Source: Phyllobacterium zundukense (GTDB taxonomy: Bacteria > Pseudomonadota > Alphaproteobacteria > Rhizobiales > Rhizobiaceae). Taken from it: a DNA stretch of 64,000 bases. Location of the stretch: positions 1,214,501 through 1,278,500 of the forward strand of contig NZ_CP017940.1 in the NCBI RefSeq assembly GCF_002764115.1. The letters are read 5' to 3'. A program made the translations under genes and the position numbers. How positions within the stretch are numbered: the first letter of the stretch is position 1; the number at the start of each line of letters is the position of its first letter. The notes beneath the pieces were generated by a model. That model was not told the origin of the DNA and did not search any database. It saw nothing but the letters and a program-made list of their open reading frames with translations. This document shows positions 26,603 through 34,324 of the stretch, piece after piece.

Positions 26603-26851
26603 AAATGACCATGGCGTTTCCGCGCCAGTATCGTTGGCGATTTGAAGAACTCTTATAGGAAAGCAAACGGCGTCCCGATTTGCAGATGACATGTTACCGG
26701 CAAACCGATTGTCGCCCCGTGCCGTGGCTTCTGCTTTCTCGAACGCATTGTCCAACTCCTCCTGTGTGACAACGCCCTTTGCAACCAGCAAACGGTTAAT
26801 GGAAGCGATAGCCAGACAGAGACCTTCAAGTTGCAGATTGGCTGCGTGCAT
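26546..26851 (-). CDS. Small rhizobial hypothetical protein
   Basis: The 101-residue product (start at MHAANLQLEGL, after GGAGGAAAC) has a helical N-terminus with LAIASINRLLVAKGVVTQEELDNAFEKAEATA, then SSANRDAVCFPIRVL and a C-terminal FSELAKLVAG. Proteins with this layout are widespread hypotheticals in Rhizobiales. No enzymatic motif is seen. The gene is embedded between phage fragments in opposite orientation, so it is either cargo or a later insertion. Confidence 0.6.
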   Translation of the reverse strand: MHAANLQLEGLCLAIASINRLLVAKGVVTQEELDNAFEKAEATARGDNRFAGNMSSANRDAVCFPIRVLQIANDTGAETPWSFSELAKLVAGTKEPYDKQS

Positions 26852-26925
26852 AACTGTTTCCTCCGGTTGTGCCCCGTTGCCCCAACGCATGATACGGCAG
26901 TTCGATCCAATGCAAAGGACGCAAC

Positions 26926-27271
26926 ATGACGTCGTTCAATTATTGCGCTGCGTTTGCTCGAAAAGTTCGGACAGGCTGGATCAATCGTTCGCGATATGCC
27001 GGGCAGTGGTCCAGTATGGGATCCGGGCGAGGCGGTACCAACGCCCTTCCCGTGCGTCCTTGCGGTTCTCAAGTTTGACAACAAGGACATCGACGGAACG
27101 CTAATCAGGGCCAGCGACAAGAAAGTCTATATTGCTGCCAAAGGCTTGGCGATCGTTCCTACAACCACGGACAAGCTGATTATCGGCGGTATGTCCCAGA
27201 CAATCATTCGCGTCATGCCGCTCAATCCGGCGAGGATGGTTGTATATTTTGAGGTTCAGGCGAGAGGTTAG
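26926..27271 (+). pseudogene. Phage tail-completion-like protein, frameshifted at its start
   Basis: An ATG at 26926 begins MTSFNY, then the frame jumps by one base near 26944 to LLEKFGQAGSIVRD, after which a clean phage-type protein continues: PVWDPGEAVPTPFPC, TLIRASDKKVYIAAKGLAIVPTTTDKLIIGG and VVYFEVQARG. Such ~110-residue proteins sit downstream of the capsid gene in siphophages and fit the head-tail joining role; that is inferred. The 3' end overlaps the cytochrome b561 gene by 50 bases on the other strand. Confidence 0.6.
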
Positions 27272-27806
27272 ACTTCGCTGGAAGCATGCGCTTCAGAATG
27301 TCATCCTTGCGAACAAAATGGTGCCAAAGGGCTGCGAAGCCATGAATTCCTACAATGATCAATATTCCGTTGGCGAAGAGATTGTGAAGTCCCTTGATTG
27401 ATCGGGCTAGATCGCGATCCGGCGAAAAGGGTGCTGGGATGGTGAACCAACCAAAGAAACTCAGCGCGTCACCTCTAAACCAGGTCAACAGAATTCCGAG
27501 CAAGGGAATGGCTATCAGCAGCGCGTAGAGCGCGAGGTGTGCAGCCTTGGCAAGAGCTTGTTCAGCGTCACCCATCGACGAGGGAAGTCTTGGCGCACCT
27601 TTAGACAATCGCAATCCAACTCGCCACAACACTAATCCAGCCAGCAATAGGCCAAATGAGATATGCAACCACCATGCGAGATCCCTCGTTGGATCACCTC
27701 GTTGAAACAAACTATCGCCGTACGTCAGACCATATATGGCAAGTATAAGAATGAAGAGTGTCCAGTGCAGCGCCTTTTGAATGGGCGAGTATGCTGTGGC
27801 GGACAT
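27222..27806 (-). CDS. Cytochrome b561 family protein
   Basis: The 194-residue membrane protein has four hydrophobic helices with the b561 heme histidines: ALHWTLF (about 12-17), WWLHISFG (about 45-52), KGLHNLFANG (about 138-147), and GIHGFAALWHHFVRKDD (about 153-168). It transfers electrons in the membrane, possibly from ascorbate or quinol. Family members normally end near DDILKRML; the extra 19 residues here are read from the antisense of a phage fragment, so the native end has been replaced. GGAG site upstream. Confidence 0.85.
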   Translation of the reverse strand: MSATAYSPIQKALHWTLFILILAIYGLTYGDSLFQRGDPTRDLAWWLHISFGLLLAGLVLWRVGLRLSKGAPRLPSSMGDAEQALAKAAHLALYALLIAIPLLGILLTWFRGDALSFFGWFTIPAPFSPDRDLARSIKGLHNLFANGILIIVGIHGFAALWHHFVRKDDILKRMLPAKSNLSPEPQNIQPSSPD

Positions 27807-28044
27807 TGAATGCTCCAGTTCAAAATTCTTCTATGGGCCTTCGAAACTCGCGCAAACATCGAGGCCTCGCAACGAGATTTTTCTTAATGTTTCGTAACGT
27901 TTGATCCGGTATTCTAAGCTGGTGGGATACGTCGGCGCCTATCCACTCACGAGAGGCTAAACCAGCCAGGAACTAACAATTTCCGTTCATGCTCCGTTAA
28001 CAGTCAAAGGCGCACCACTCAGCGCATTGTTAACAGGAGTTACA

Positions 28045-28413
28045 ATGAAAAAAATTGTTTCGTTATTTACTGCGGGATTCCTCGCCGTCTTCATGGGGCT
28101 GACATCGCTTAGTGCGGCATTCGCGGCACCAATTGCTGCGCAGAGCGTTCCGACTGCTTCAAACGTCGTGCAGGTCCAGTACCGTGACGACAGGCGCTAT
28201 GAATATCCGAATGAGAGAAAGAAGCGTTGGGATCGCCGGGATCGCCGCGATGATCGATACGAGAACCGTCGTGATCGTCGGGAACATCGCTACGAGAGCC
28301 GTCGTGATCGGCGCGGATACTGGAATGGCCACCGTGGTTATCGCGAACAACGCCGCGGCTATCGTCGCCACAATGACGGGTATTGGTACCCACTGGCAAT
28401 CTTCCGCCTCTAA
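28045..28413 (+). CDS. Secreted arginine-rich protein (BA14K/RcnB-like)
   Basis: The 122-residue product has a signal peptide ([11 protein letters not shown], cleavage near AFA-APIAA) and a highly basic, charged-repeat body of [14 protein letters not shown] units, ending in an aromatic [16 protein letters not shown]. The last motif is like that of Rhizobiales BA14K surface proteins but the usual cysteine tail is absent. It should be periplasmic or surface-bound. RBS GGAGTTACA just before the ATG, and a terminator follows. High GC and charge repetition make homology hard to prove. Confidence 0.65.
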   Translation: MKKIVSLFTAGFLAVFMGLTSLSAAFAAPIAAQSVPTASNVVQVQYRDDRRYEYPNERKKRWDRRDRRDDRYENRRDRREHRYESRRDRRGYWNGHRGYREQRRGYRRHNDGYWYPLAIFRL

Positions 28414-28440
28414 GCAAGTATCCTGCTCTGAGGTAGGAGA

Positions 28441-28467
28441 AGGCGGCTCTTAGGGGCCGCCTTTTTC
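28441..28467 (+). terminator. Rho-independent terminator after the BA14K-like gene
   Basis: A 7-bp G/C stem (aggcggc ... gccgcct) with a nine-base loop is followed by five T and a CTAT, 28 bases after the stop codon. Confidence 0.8.
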
Positions 28468-28517
28468 TATGAGAATGTCGCTCAATTCTGCTGGCAGTGA
28501 GGAATAGTAAGTCTTGG

Positions 28518-28706
28518 CTATTCGTCCTCTTCGTCTTCATCGTCAGACTCAACTACTTCCCACATAAAAGCGTGCAAACGCTCTTCGATGCTTTTCTTCG
28601 AGGCTCCGGATTTTTCCATCTCACGCTTGATTTTGAAGAACTGATCTCTGTCGGCAGGCGTGAGGTATTTGGTGGCGTTTTCTAGCGATGATAATTGGCT
28701 GGACAT
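28518..28706 (-). CDS. Small acidic helical protein
   Basis: The 62-residue product reads SSQLSSLENATKYLTPADRDQFFKIK, an amphipathic helix, then a Glu/Lys region and a tail of acidic residues (ESDDEDEEDE). The acidic tail could bind nucleic-acid partners or metal. No family known. It is convergent with the BA14K-like gene's terminator and sits close to a phage fragment on the other strand, with no obvious RBS. Confidence 0.4.
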   Translation of the reverse strand: MSSQLSSLENATKYLTPADRDQFFKIKREMEKSGASKKSIEERLHAFMWEVVESDDEDEEDE

Positions 28707-28789
28707 GCGTGGCTATTACCTTCTCGGCCATGACAATGGAAGTAACATATCATGATCAAGCGCTTATCTTCCCGAGAGAAGTGTAACTG

Positions 28790-29221
28790 ATGGCAACCAA
28801 CCGCAGTATCTTCGAACAACTGCTCGATAAGTACGATGTCATGTTGGCAGAAGCCTTCCTTGGGGGCATAGAGGCAATCAAGTCTGCGATTACCCTTCGC
28901 ATTGTGGTTGAGAGGCTGGAGAAGGGCGACATCAGCGGCGCCATAGCTGCGATGCACCTGGAACCGGAAGCGTTCTCTGCGCTCGAGGTAGCTCTTGCCG
29001 AAGCCTACAACGCGGGCGGCATCAGCGCGGTTCAAAGGTTTGGCGCGGAGTGCAAAGCGCTAGACCTCACCATCCCGCTTGTGCTCGCTGCAGTACCATT
29101 CCTGACCGTATCGCTTTTCAAAACCGAACGCACCCAACACCTTGCAGTCTGGGTGCATGCAATAGTGTTCGAACAGTCCGGCAGCCGGCTTCTCCAAGTG
29201 CACGGGATAGGTGGGTTTTGA
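28790..29221 (+). pseudogene. Phage head morphogenesis protein, N-terminal fragment
   Basis: The frame begins FEQLLDKYDVMLAEAFLGGI, followed by RIVVERLEKGDISGAIAAMHLEP and ALAEAYNAGG, the N-terminal pattern of SPP1 gp7-like minor head proteins. After about residue 83 (near 29035) the sequence no longer fits and continues through a short repeat (29082-29147) with another copy at 30468. So it is a truncated remnant of the same prophage as DUF2213, out of the usual order. The start lacks a strong ribosome site. Confidence 0.6.
29082..29147 (+). repeat. Short repeat A (copy at 30468)
   Basis: tgctcgctgcagtaccat is identical in both copies and the next 45 bases are largely the same (cctgacc, agcgctt/tcgctt, ttctcaaa/tttcaaaa, gccgagcgc/accgaacgc). 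Copy A is inside the tail of the head-morphogenesis fragment. The pair is 1.4 kb apart in the same orientation, probably a scar of rearrangement. Confidence 0.55.
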
Positions 29222-29297
29222 TGGGGTTTCAGACATCTTGACGGAACGAATTATACAGCAGCGAGTTCACTGTAGGTAGATGAGTGCGAGGCAAATC

Positions 29298-29531
29298 ATG
29301 CCGCTGTTTCGTTTTGTTTTTGAAGAGGGGGCTGTACTTGAAGACGTAACGCCAATCGAGTTCCCCGATCATAAAGCAGCGATTGTTGCCGCCAAAAAGG
29401 CAGCAAGAAAGACCCTGATGGATGTAGAAGGATGCGATCCGACCGCTTGGGTGGTTCGCATATACAACGAGCCTGGTGAACTTATCAGAACCGTATTTGT
29501 CGCGGACCTGTTGAGAGCCAAGACCAGGTAG
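29298..29531 (+). CDS. DUF6894-like small protein
   Basis: The 77-residue product starts MPLFRFVFEEG and has EFPDHKAAIVAAKKAARKTL and WVVRIYNEPGELI, the layout of small Rhizobiales proteins of the DUF6894 type (a short beta-alpha-beta fold). Function unknown. An ATG at 29280 is also in frame; GAGG before the ATG at 29298 favours the shorter form. It lies alone in the relic. Confidence 0.6.
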   Translation: MPLFRFVFEEGAVLEDVTPIEFPDHKAAIVAAKKAARKTLMDVEGCDPTAWVVRIYNEPGELIRTVFVADLLRAKTR

Positions 29532-29562
29532 CATGCGAAGCCCGCATCAAAATCGCATTTTT

Positions 29563-29751
29563 TCAGTTACGTTTTTTCTTCATCAGTTTTCGCAGTTCTG
29601 ATTCTACGGATAGCAGCACATTTTGATGCATCGCCAGCGCGGTCTCATCCGCAACCTAGATCATTGCTGCCAGGACCTCTTCCTTCGTCCATCCTGCCTC
29701 AATGGCATCTCCCAACAGCTCAAGCATGCGATCTTCGATGGCCAAACGGCA
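29563..29751 (-). pseudogene. Degenerate copy of the 79-residue protein at 33713
   Basis: Reading minus, AIEDRMLELLGDAIEAGWTKEEVLAAMI is followed by an in-frame TAG and then VADETALAMHQNVLLSVESELRKL and a stop at 29563. The intact gene at 33713 reads AIEDYVFELLGDAIEAGWSKDEILAAIIE, VADNTTLAIHQNVLLSVETE. So one codon (GAA/GAG to TAG) has gone. No start is evident upstream. It is a duplicated, dead copy. Confidence 0.7.
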
Positions 29752-30047
29752 GCCGGCACGACGTCGTAGATGGTGGTCCCGTATCGGGCGAAATATCTGC
29801 CGCTTACTTATTTGCCAATCTCCCTCAGCACGCAAGATCATACGAAATGATCTGCACTCAGTCAGGGTGCTGCTTGGGGAGCACGCTGTGAGGTCGCCAA
29901 TTACCTTTCTTCCGATCGGCACAGAGGGTCCAAGCCTGTAGGCGTCGAGCTGGGTGGCAAGCTGGGTAATTGCCCACTTTTGCTTTCGGGTCCCGGCATC
30001 GTGCAAAAGCAATGCTGTCCTAGCATGTAGTTCTGGTTGCGTACACG

Positions 30048-30419
30048 TTACTCCACGATTTTCCAATATGAGTCCTTGCGGATCACCTTGCCGTCGCGAA
30101 ACGTGTAGAAGTCACAACCGTGGACCTCCATTCTCGCCCCCTCGCGGGTGGTGCCTGTGAGGGTCCATTTTGAGATGCCGGTATCGGCCGCCAAATCCAC
30201 AAAATGCTCCTCGTTGCCGTAGTGGACATCAGGCAGGCCTTCAAAGCGGGCTGCCAGCGCTTCTCGTACGTTCCGTTTGCCCTCGAAACGAGAACCCCAA
30301 GACATGCTGCCCCTTGGCATCTCCAAGACACAATCGTCAGAAAAGAACGTCATGATCCGATCAAGATCGTGTGCGTTGAAGGCCTCACATAGCTCCGTCA
30401 GTGCAGATCGAATGTCCAT
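30048..30419 (-). CDS. SnoaL/NTF2-like protein
   Basis: The 123-residue protein has the cone-shaped NTF2 fold pattern: LTELCEAFNAHDLDRIMTFFSDDCVLEMP at the start, GKRNVREALAARFEGLPDV, and the paired strands GARMEVHGCDFYTFRDGKVIRKDSYWKI at the end. Members are polyketide cyclases, isomerases or hydrolases of small ligands; the substrate is not predicted. An ATG with GGAGACGG upstream is chosen; the frame extends further without support. Confidence 0.75.
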   Translation of the reverse strand: MDIRSALTELCEAFNAHDLDRIMTFFSDDCVLEMPRGSMSWGSRFEGKRNVREALAARFEGLPDVHYGNEEHFVDLAADTGISKWTLTGTTREGARMEVHGCDFYTFRDGKVIRKDSYWKIVE

Positions 30420-30467
30420 TACCGTCTCCGTTCCAGTCCGTGTCCTAGACTTCAGCATCGCTTTTAT

Positions 30468-30531
30468 GCTCGCTGCAGTACCATGCCTGACCAAAGCGCT
30501 TCTCAAAGCCGAGCGCTCCCCATGACGTGCA
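30468..30531 (+). repeat. Short repeat B (copy at 29082)
   Basis: Second copy of the 65-base direct repeat described at 29082, here upstream of the SnoaL gene. It carries no gene. Confidence 0.55.
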
Positions 30532-30679
30532 GCCCTTAAGCCCTAAGCCGCGGCTTGATCTTGTGTCAGTGCTGAGTTTTCCAGAGGTCGCCCGGCGGAA
30601 GTACCGCGCGGTTCATCGTATCGGACTGTATTGAGCTTTTTCATATGCATTTTGTGTCGTTCCTATCCACAAAATAGGC

Positions 30680-30829
30680 TCACTGCGCTTCGTCGTTCTC
30701 TTCATCGAGAGGCAGACCAACGTATGATCCTGTCGATAGGAACCACAACAGCCAAGCGATACCGGCTGCTTCCAAAAGCTTAATAAGTATGGCCAGCCAC
30801 ATTTGCCATGGTTCCGTGATAGGCGTCAT
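30680..30829 (-). CDS. Small single-helix membrane protein
   Basis: A 49-residue product begins MTPITEPWQMW and contains one hydrophobic helix (LAILIKLLEAAGIAWLLWFL) and an acidic tail (DEENDEAQ). It may be a small membrane protein; no ribosome site stands out and an upstream ATG extends it by 11 residues. Low confidence because short helices arise by chance. Confidence 0.35.
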   Translation of the reverse strand: MTPITEPWQMWLAILIKLLEAAGIAWLLWFLSTGSYVGLPLDEENDEAQ

Positions 30830-30935
30830 CGGCCTGGACGACGCTACTCTCAGTCGTTTCAACTTTCAAATCCAAATGGGCCAATGGCATTCTCCGAGCA
30901 CATTGCAATTGGCCTCCTGTTTCCCTTCCACCTCG

Positions 30936-31152
30936 AAAACCCCTAACCCGATCCAGCTAAGCCTTTCGATGAACAGACCGGCACTCCGCACGGGTGTATT
31001 CTGATCTGGCTAGCTGCGAAGAGCGACCCTGCACCCCCAAATGCCCCGACCTTCGCGGTTGGTTAATTGCTTGGGAGGAGCAGCAGACGAGGAGGCCCAC
31101 AACCTCCACCTTTCAAAAGTCGTGTCGCGTTCCTCCCCCTTTTTTGGAGGCC
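30936..31152 (+). repeat. Direct repeat, copy A, carrying small RNA candidate
   Basis: About 145 bases (accccg... to gggaggagc) match copy B at 31975 with few differences, then the middle differs, and a common end (cctccc, T6, ggaggcc) follows. Copies are 1.04 kb apart, same strand. Conserved ends with a variable centre suggest selection for structure rather than simple recent duplication. Confidence 0.8.
31005..31145 (+). ncRNA. Candidate small RNA, copy A
   Basis: Two structural elements are visible. The first is a hairpin CCGACC-TTCGC-GGTTGG at 31046-31062. The second is a long-range stem in which GGGAGGA (31073) pairs with TTCCTCCC (31130) and is followed by CCTTTTTT (31138-31145), a Rho-independent terminator with a large loop. 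The exposed loop holds further CCTCC motifs that could pair with ribosome binding sites, as in known alphaproteobacterial sRNAs with anti-Shine-Dalgarno loops. The 5' end is a guess from where identity with copy B is preserved; no clear -35/-10 is seen. Confidence 0.5.
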
Positions 31153-31227
31153 CACATTCTAGACTTCCCCGATGCCAGCCCTGAGGGCACCGGTGCCTTA
31201 ATGCAGATTGTCATGGAGGGTTGCATC

Positions 31228-31395
31228 ATGCTCGATAGAACCGCATTCATTGCAATAGGTTTAGGCCTTGCGCTGGTCTTCGCGCTGTTGCTGTATGGGG
31301 CCTTGCAACGGCATGAACCATACATGGCGGACAACCATCCAGACGGGATGCAATCGCTCTTAGCCGCCAGCGTAGCCGTCGCCGGATACGCATAG
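31228..31395 (+). CDS. 55-residue membrane protein
   Basis: The ATG at 31228 has a GGAGGG site eight bases before it. The product starts MLDRTAFIAIGLGLALVFALLLYGALQR, a single strong membrane helix, and ends with a polar-hydrophobic segment (NHPDGMQSLLAASVAVAGYA). It lies between the two small RNA candidates and is followed at once by a terminator hairpin that begins at its stop codon. Function is unknown. Confidence 0.5.
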   Translation: MLDRTAFIAIGLGLALVFALLLYGALQRHEPYMADNHPDGMQSLLAASVAVAGYA

Positions 31396-31424
31396 AGCCG
31401 CGTCTTTGGCTCCTCCCCTTTTTT
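31395..31424 (+). terminator. Terminator of the 55-residue protein gene
   Basis: GAGCC at 31395, a loop of eight bases and GGCTC at 31408, followed by CTCCCC and six T. The stem overlaps the stop codon's last base. Confidence 0.65.
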
Positions 31425-31528
31425 CGGTTGAACATTTTGCCACACATACCGCAACCCGGAGCAGGTATACTCGCAGTACTGACCGCGAGGTGACCCGACC
31501 TTGACCAAATCATCCCCCGATTAAATGG

Positions 31529-31974
31529 TCAGCCTAATTTGAGAGGAGAGGTGGTCACGCAAACGCCTCTCTCCATTTCCCCCTTTTTGCTGGGCGGCAT
31601 GCTCGGCAAAATCACAAACATGGGGTCAATGTTTGATAAAAGACGCGCCGGTGTTTGGTTATCGTCATGAACTATCACCAGTGTAGGGATATCATTGGAT
31701 GGTCCTGAGCCTATGTCTCCGTTGTAAATTATAATTCCAGCCTCAAGGCTGGACATCAAATATACCTCACCATAATCGGCGTGATGCCCATGTATTGCCT
31801 TAAAGGGGAATTCCTCGGACGAGACAGAGTGGTTGATCGTGATGTCCGTAAACCTGAACTCGTCATTCGGGTCCAGCGGGAATTCGATGGCGAATGATCC
31901 TGGTTCCCCAGATTTATCGGTCGGTTCCTGCTGAACTCTGTATTCGCCATCGGCCCGGTTATCGACACACCTAG
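31529..31974 (-). pseudogene. Possible gene fragment of unknown family
   Basis: A minus-strand frame reads ADGEYRVQQEPTDKSGEPG, AIEFPLDPNDEFRFTDITINH, then YLMSSLEAGIIIYNGDIGSG. Composition looks protein-like, but the only available upstream ATG lies in repeat copy B, so the natural start is missing. A hairpin-like GGAGAGG ... CCTCTCTCC at 31543-31574 overlaps its end. No family recognised; treat as a remnant. Confidence 0.3.
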
Positions 31975-32179
31975 AAAACCCTAACCCGATCCAGCTAAGC
32001 CTTTCGATGAACAGACCGGCACGCCACATGGGTGTATTGTGATCTGGCTAGCTGCGAAGAGCGACCCTGCACCCCCAAATGCCCCGACCTTCGTGGTTGG
32101 CCAATTGGGAGGAGCGAGAGACAAGTACGACAACGGGTTCCCCACCCGCGCCTTTGTGCTCCTCCCTTTTTTGGAGGCC
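31975..32179 (+). repeat. Direct repeat, copy B, carrying small RNA candidate
   Basis: Second copy of the element at 30936, with the same 5' conserved block (ccctaacccgatccagctaa, then tcgatgaacagaccggcac) and the same T6-ggaggcc end, but a different centre. Confidence 0.8.
32041..32172 (+). ncRNA. Candidate small RNA, copy B
   Basis: Here the structure is cleaner. The hairpin CCGACC-TTCGT-GGTTGG is followed by GGGAGGAGC at 32107-32115, which pairs perfectly over nine bases with GCTCCTCCC at 32158-32166, directly before six T. Inside the loop is another hairpin, CGGGT-tcccc-ACCCG (32134-32148). The arms keep pairing in both copies while the loop sequence changed, which favours a functional terminator or RNA. 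Expression is not shown by the sequence. Confidence 0.55.
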
Positions 32180-32222
32180 TAATGCGGCGTTGTTGGCCGG
32201 TTGATGTGCAGGGCCTAGCGCC

Positions 32223-32606
32223 TTATGGCTTTGATCCGCAATATTGCATGAGTGCCCGCTGATCCTGAAACTCTGCCTTCATGATGCCTTCAAAAGCGCG
32301 GATGTGCCGATCAACTACCGTCTGCGGTAGCGATGTCTCTTCGAGCGATTGTTGGTAGCTGCTATATGCCAAACTCTTCGGAAACAGGTGATCGCCACAC
32401 AGTTCGTACGAACTACGTGCCAGGGCAGCGTAAGCGATGTAATCGGCATTCTTACGAGTGATGCCGTCTGCAACCATCTCCCGGATGTGAACTTCGAACT
32501 TCTCCTTAAATAAGATTTCAGCGTAACTTTCAGCATGAGCGCCCGAAAGGGCGGCGAACACGCCAATGCCAAACACCGCATGTCGCATTGTGATAATTGC
32601 TGCCAT
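32223..32606 (-). CDS. Small secreted protein
   Basis: The 127-residue product (start MAAIITMRHAVFG after GGGAGCG) has a signal peptide cleaved near AHAE (residue 21) and a helical mature part: FEVHIREMVADGITRKNADYIAYAALAR, SYELCGDHLFP, QTVVDRHIRAFEGI and a final cysteine region MQYCGSKP. The two cysteines may form a disulphide in the periplasm. No family recognised. Confidence 0.55.
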   Translation of the reverse strand: MAAIITMRHAVFGIGVFAALSGAHAESYAEILFKEKFEVHIREMVADGITRKNADYIAYAALARSSYELCGDHLFPKSLAYSSYQQSLEETSLPQTVVDRHIRAFEGIMKAEFQDQRALMQYCGSKP

Positions 32607-33002
32607 TGATCGCTCCCTTCCAGTCCAAGGCCCGAGCTTGCAGGTGCGTCTGCCGTACATAATATCATCTGCATGGAATTTACACGGCAAAAGACCAAGC
32701 CGTCGACTTGCCTAGTGTCATTGTCTGCTGGCAGACATACTGTTTACGTTGGCCAGCATTGTTTGGGAACCATTGTTGCTGAAATGAGTTTTACCAATGT
32801 CGGGAAAGCGTTGAGCGAGTTCAACAGTCATCCCGATAAGGGGCTCAGTATCGTTCATGATCAAAATCGTGGGCAATCTGGGCCCCACTTACTGTGGCCT
32901 CCGTTCTTACCCCGGATGATCCGGCACAATTGGCGCGTTTTGTGGAATAGATAGAAATCCTTGGGAAATTCTCAGGAATTTCTTAACAAGCGGAGAAATG
33001 CA
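32607..33002. other. Gene-poor stretch before the PRC-barrel gene
   Basis: A 93-codon plus-strand frame starting near 32673 begins protein-like (SLSAGRHTVYVGQHCLGTIV) but decays into Pro/Arg-rich sequence and lacks a ribosome site, so it is not called. The right end holds the promoter area of the PRC-barrel gene. Confidence 0.35.
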
Positions 33003-33563
33003 ATGATCAAAACTCTCATCGCAGCCACGGCGTGCGTGGCACTCATGTCCGGCACCGCGTTGAGTCAGACAGCGCCTGCACCGGCAGAAACCCCGGCTCC
33101 CCTTACGGTGACAAACAAGGAATTGTTCAAACCGATGGCAGCGGCTCCGGCGACCCCGGACGTTTCATCGCTAACCAAGGCTTCCGAGGGGCAGATACTT
33201 GCTTCCGGGTTCCTCGGCAAGGCCGTCTATAACGGCGATGGCGATAACGCCGAGACGATTGGCAAGCTCAACGACTTGGTGATTGGCCCCGATGGTATGG
33301 TCCAAGCAGCTATTATCGGTGTTGGCGGGTTCCTTGGCGTTGGCGAAAAGGATGTCGCTATGGCACCTGCCCAGCTTAAAGTCTCCACCCGCAGTGATGG
33401 CAACAGTTGGCTGGTAGTCAACACCACCAAAGATCAGCTCAGCGCTGCTCCAGAGTTTGACCGATCCGCCAATTTCACGGAGGGGATTGCAGATCCGATG
33501 AAAACGAGCGCGACCAAGCCTGATGCATCTGCGCCAGCCTTGCCGGAAACGCCAGCCAAATAA
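33003..33563 (+). CDS. Exported PRC-barrel domain protein
   Basis: The 186-residue protein has a signal peptide (cleavage near ALSQ, residue 20), a Pro/Ala-rich linker, and a PRC-barrel (about 65-145): ASGFLGKAVYNGDGDNAETIGKLNDLVIGPDG, IIGVGGFLGVGEKDVAMA, then a Ser/Pro-rich tail. PRC-barrel proteins of this type are abundant in Rhizobiales and probably act at the cell envelope. The ATG with GGAGAAATGC upstream is preferred to one 14 codons earlier. A terminator follows. Confidence 0.85.
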   Translation: MIKTLIAATACVALMSGTALSQTAPAPAETPAPLTVTNKELFKPMAAAPATPDVSSLTKASEGQILASGFLGKAVYNGDGDNAETIGKLNDLVIGPDGMVQAAIIGVGGFLGVGEKDVAMAPAQLKVSTRSDGNSWLVVNTTKDQLSAAPEFDRSANFTEGIADPMKTSATKPDASAPALPETPAK

Positions 33564-33585
33564 TAGCTAGCCGCTAGGTTGCTGC

Positions 33586-33620
33586 GCCCGCCGATCGGGA
33601 TCACCGTCGGCGGGCTTTTT
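33586..33620 (+). terminator. Terminator of the PRC-barrel gene
   Basis: A nine-base G/C-rich stem (gcccgccga / tcggcgggc) with a 12-base loop is followed by TTTTT. Confidence 0.85.
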
Positions 33621-33712
33621 CATCTCAGAGCCGCGCGACGGCTTGCGCTTAGTGTCGTGCTGCAAAGTCAAGATTTGCTGTCGTTTTGATTTCCGTGCTT
33701 GAGGGGTGGTCG

Positions 33713-33952
33713 TCAGTTACCTTTTTTCTTTAATTTTTTCATTTCCGTTTCCACGGACAGCAGCACATTTTGATGTATCGCTAGAGTGGTATTGTCCGCC
33801 ACTTCGATGATCGCTGCCAAAATCTCATCCTTGCTCCATCCCGCCTCGATGGCGTCTCCAAGCAGCTCAAACACATAGTCTTCAATTGCCCTTTGGCACT
33901 CGCTGAAACGATCTGGATGGCTTCTGGGTAAATGAGGCCGGACTACGGTCAT
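33713..33952 (-). CDS. Small helical protein, intact paralogue
   Basis: The 79-residue product has an amphipathic helical core (AIEDYVFELLGDAIEAGWSKDEIL, about 22-46), VADNTTLAIHQNVLLSV, and a Lys-rich end. It has a dead duplicate at 29563. Eleven bases separate it from the upstream 64-residue gene, so they are probably co-transcribed. Family unknown. Confidence 0.55.
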   Translation of the reverse strand: MTVVRPHLPRSHPDRFSECQRAIEDYVFELLGDAIEAGWSKDEILAAIIEVADNTTLAIHQNVLLSVETEMKKLKKKGN

Positions 33953-33963
33953 TGCGGGTCCCC

Positions 33964-34158
33964 CTATTTCTTTTTCGCCTCGTGGCGGGCCACGACTTCC
34001 CTATAATGGGAAAGCAAACGCCGGTAGTGGTCCGCAGTCTGGGCCGAGATATCTTCCTTCTCGCCGTAGCGCGACGTTCGATGGATTTTGTCGTGACCGG
34101 ATTCAAGCGCTGAAGCGATGGCTTCATATTCGGCGATCACGCCCTTGAGCCGCTCCAT
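33964..34158 (-). CDS. Small helical protein
   Basis: The 64-residue product (MERLKGVIAEYEAIASALESGHDKIHR at its start, then ISAQTADHYRRLLSHYREVVARHEAKKK) is predicted to be all helical and basic at the end. It precedes the 79-residue gene by 11 bases. Similar short hypotheticals occur in Rhizobiales; function is not known. Confidence 0.5.
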   Translation of the reverse strand: MERLKGVIAEYEAIASALESGHDKIHRTSRYGEKEDISAQTADHYRRLLSHYREVVARHEAKKK

Positions 34159-34324
34159 GAAAGCGTTTCGACTGCTACTTATGATCGGTCTCCACCATCA
34201 TTCTGTCACCAAATGATACTCAATCTCTGGTTGTATGCAAGGAGTGTGTGCTACTGAGTTGGTGAGCCAGCGGAACATTCCTCGGCGCTTATTAGTTAAG
34301 ACCCGATCACAAGGAGAAACTGAT

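Noticed and set aside
32673..32954. 93-codon plus-strand frame before the PRC-barrel gene
   Set aside because: Protein-like only at its start, no RBS, ends in Pro/Arg-rich sequence.
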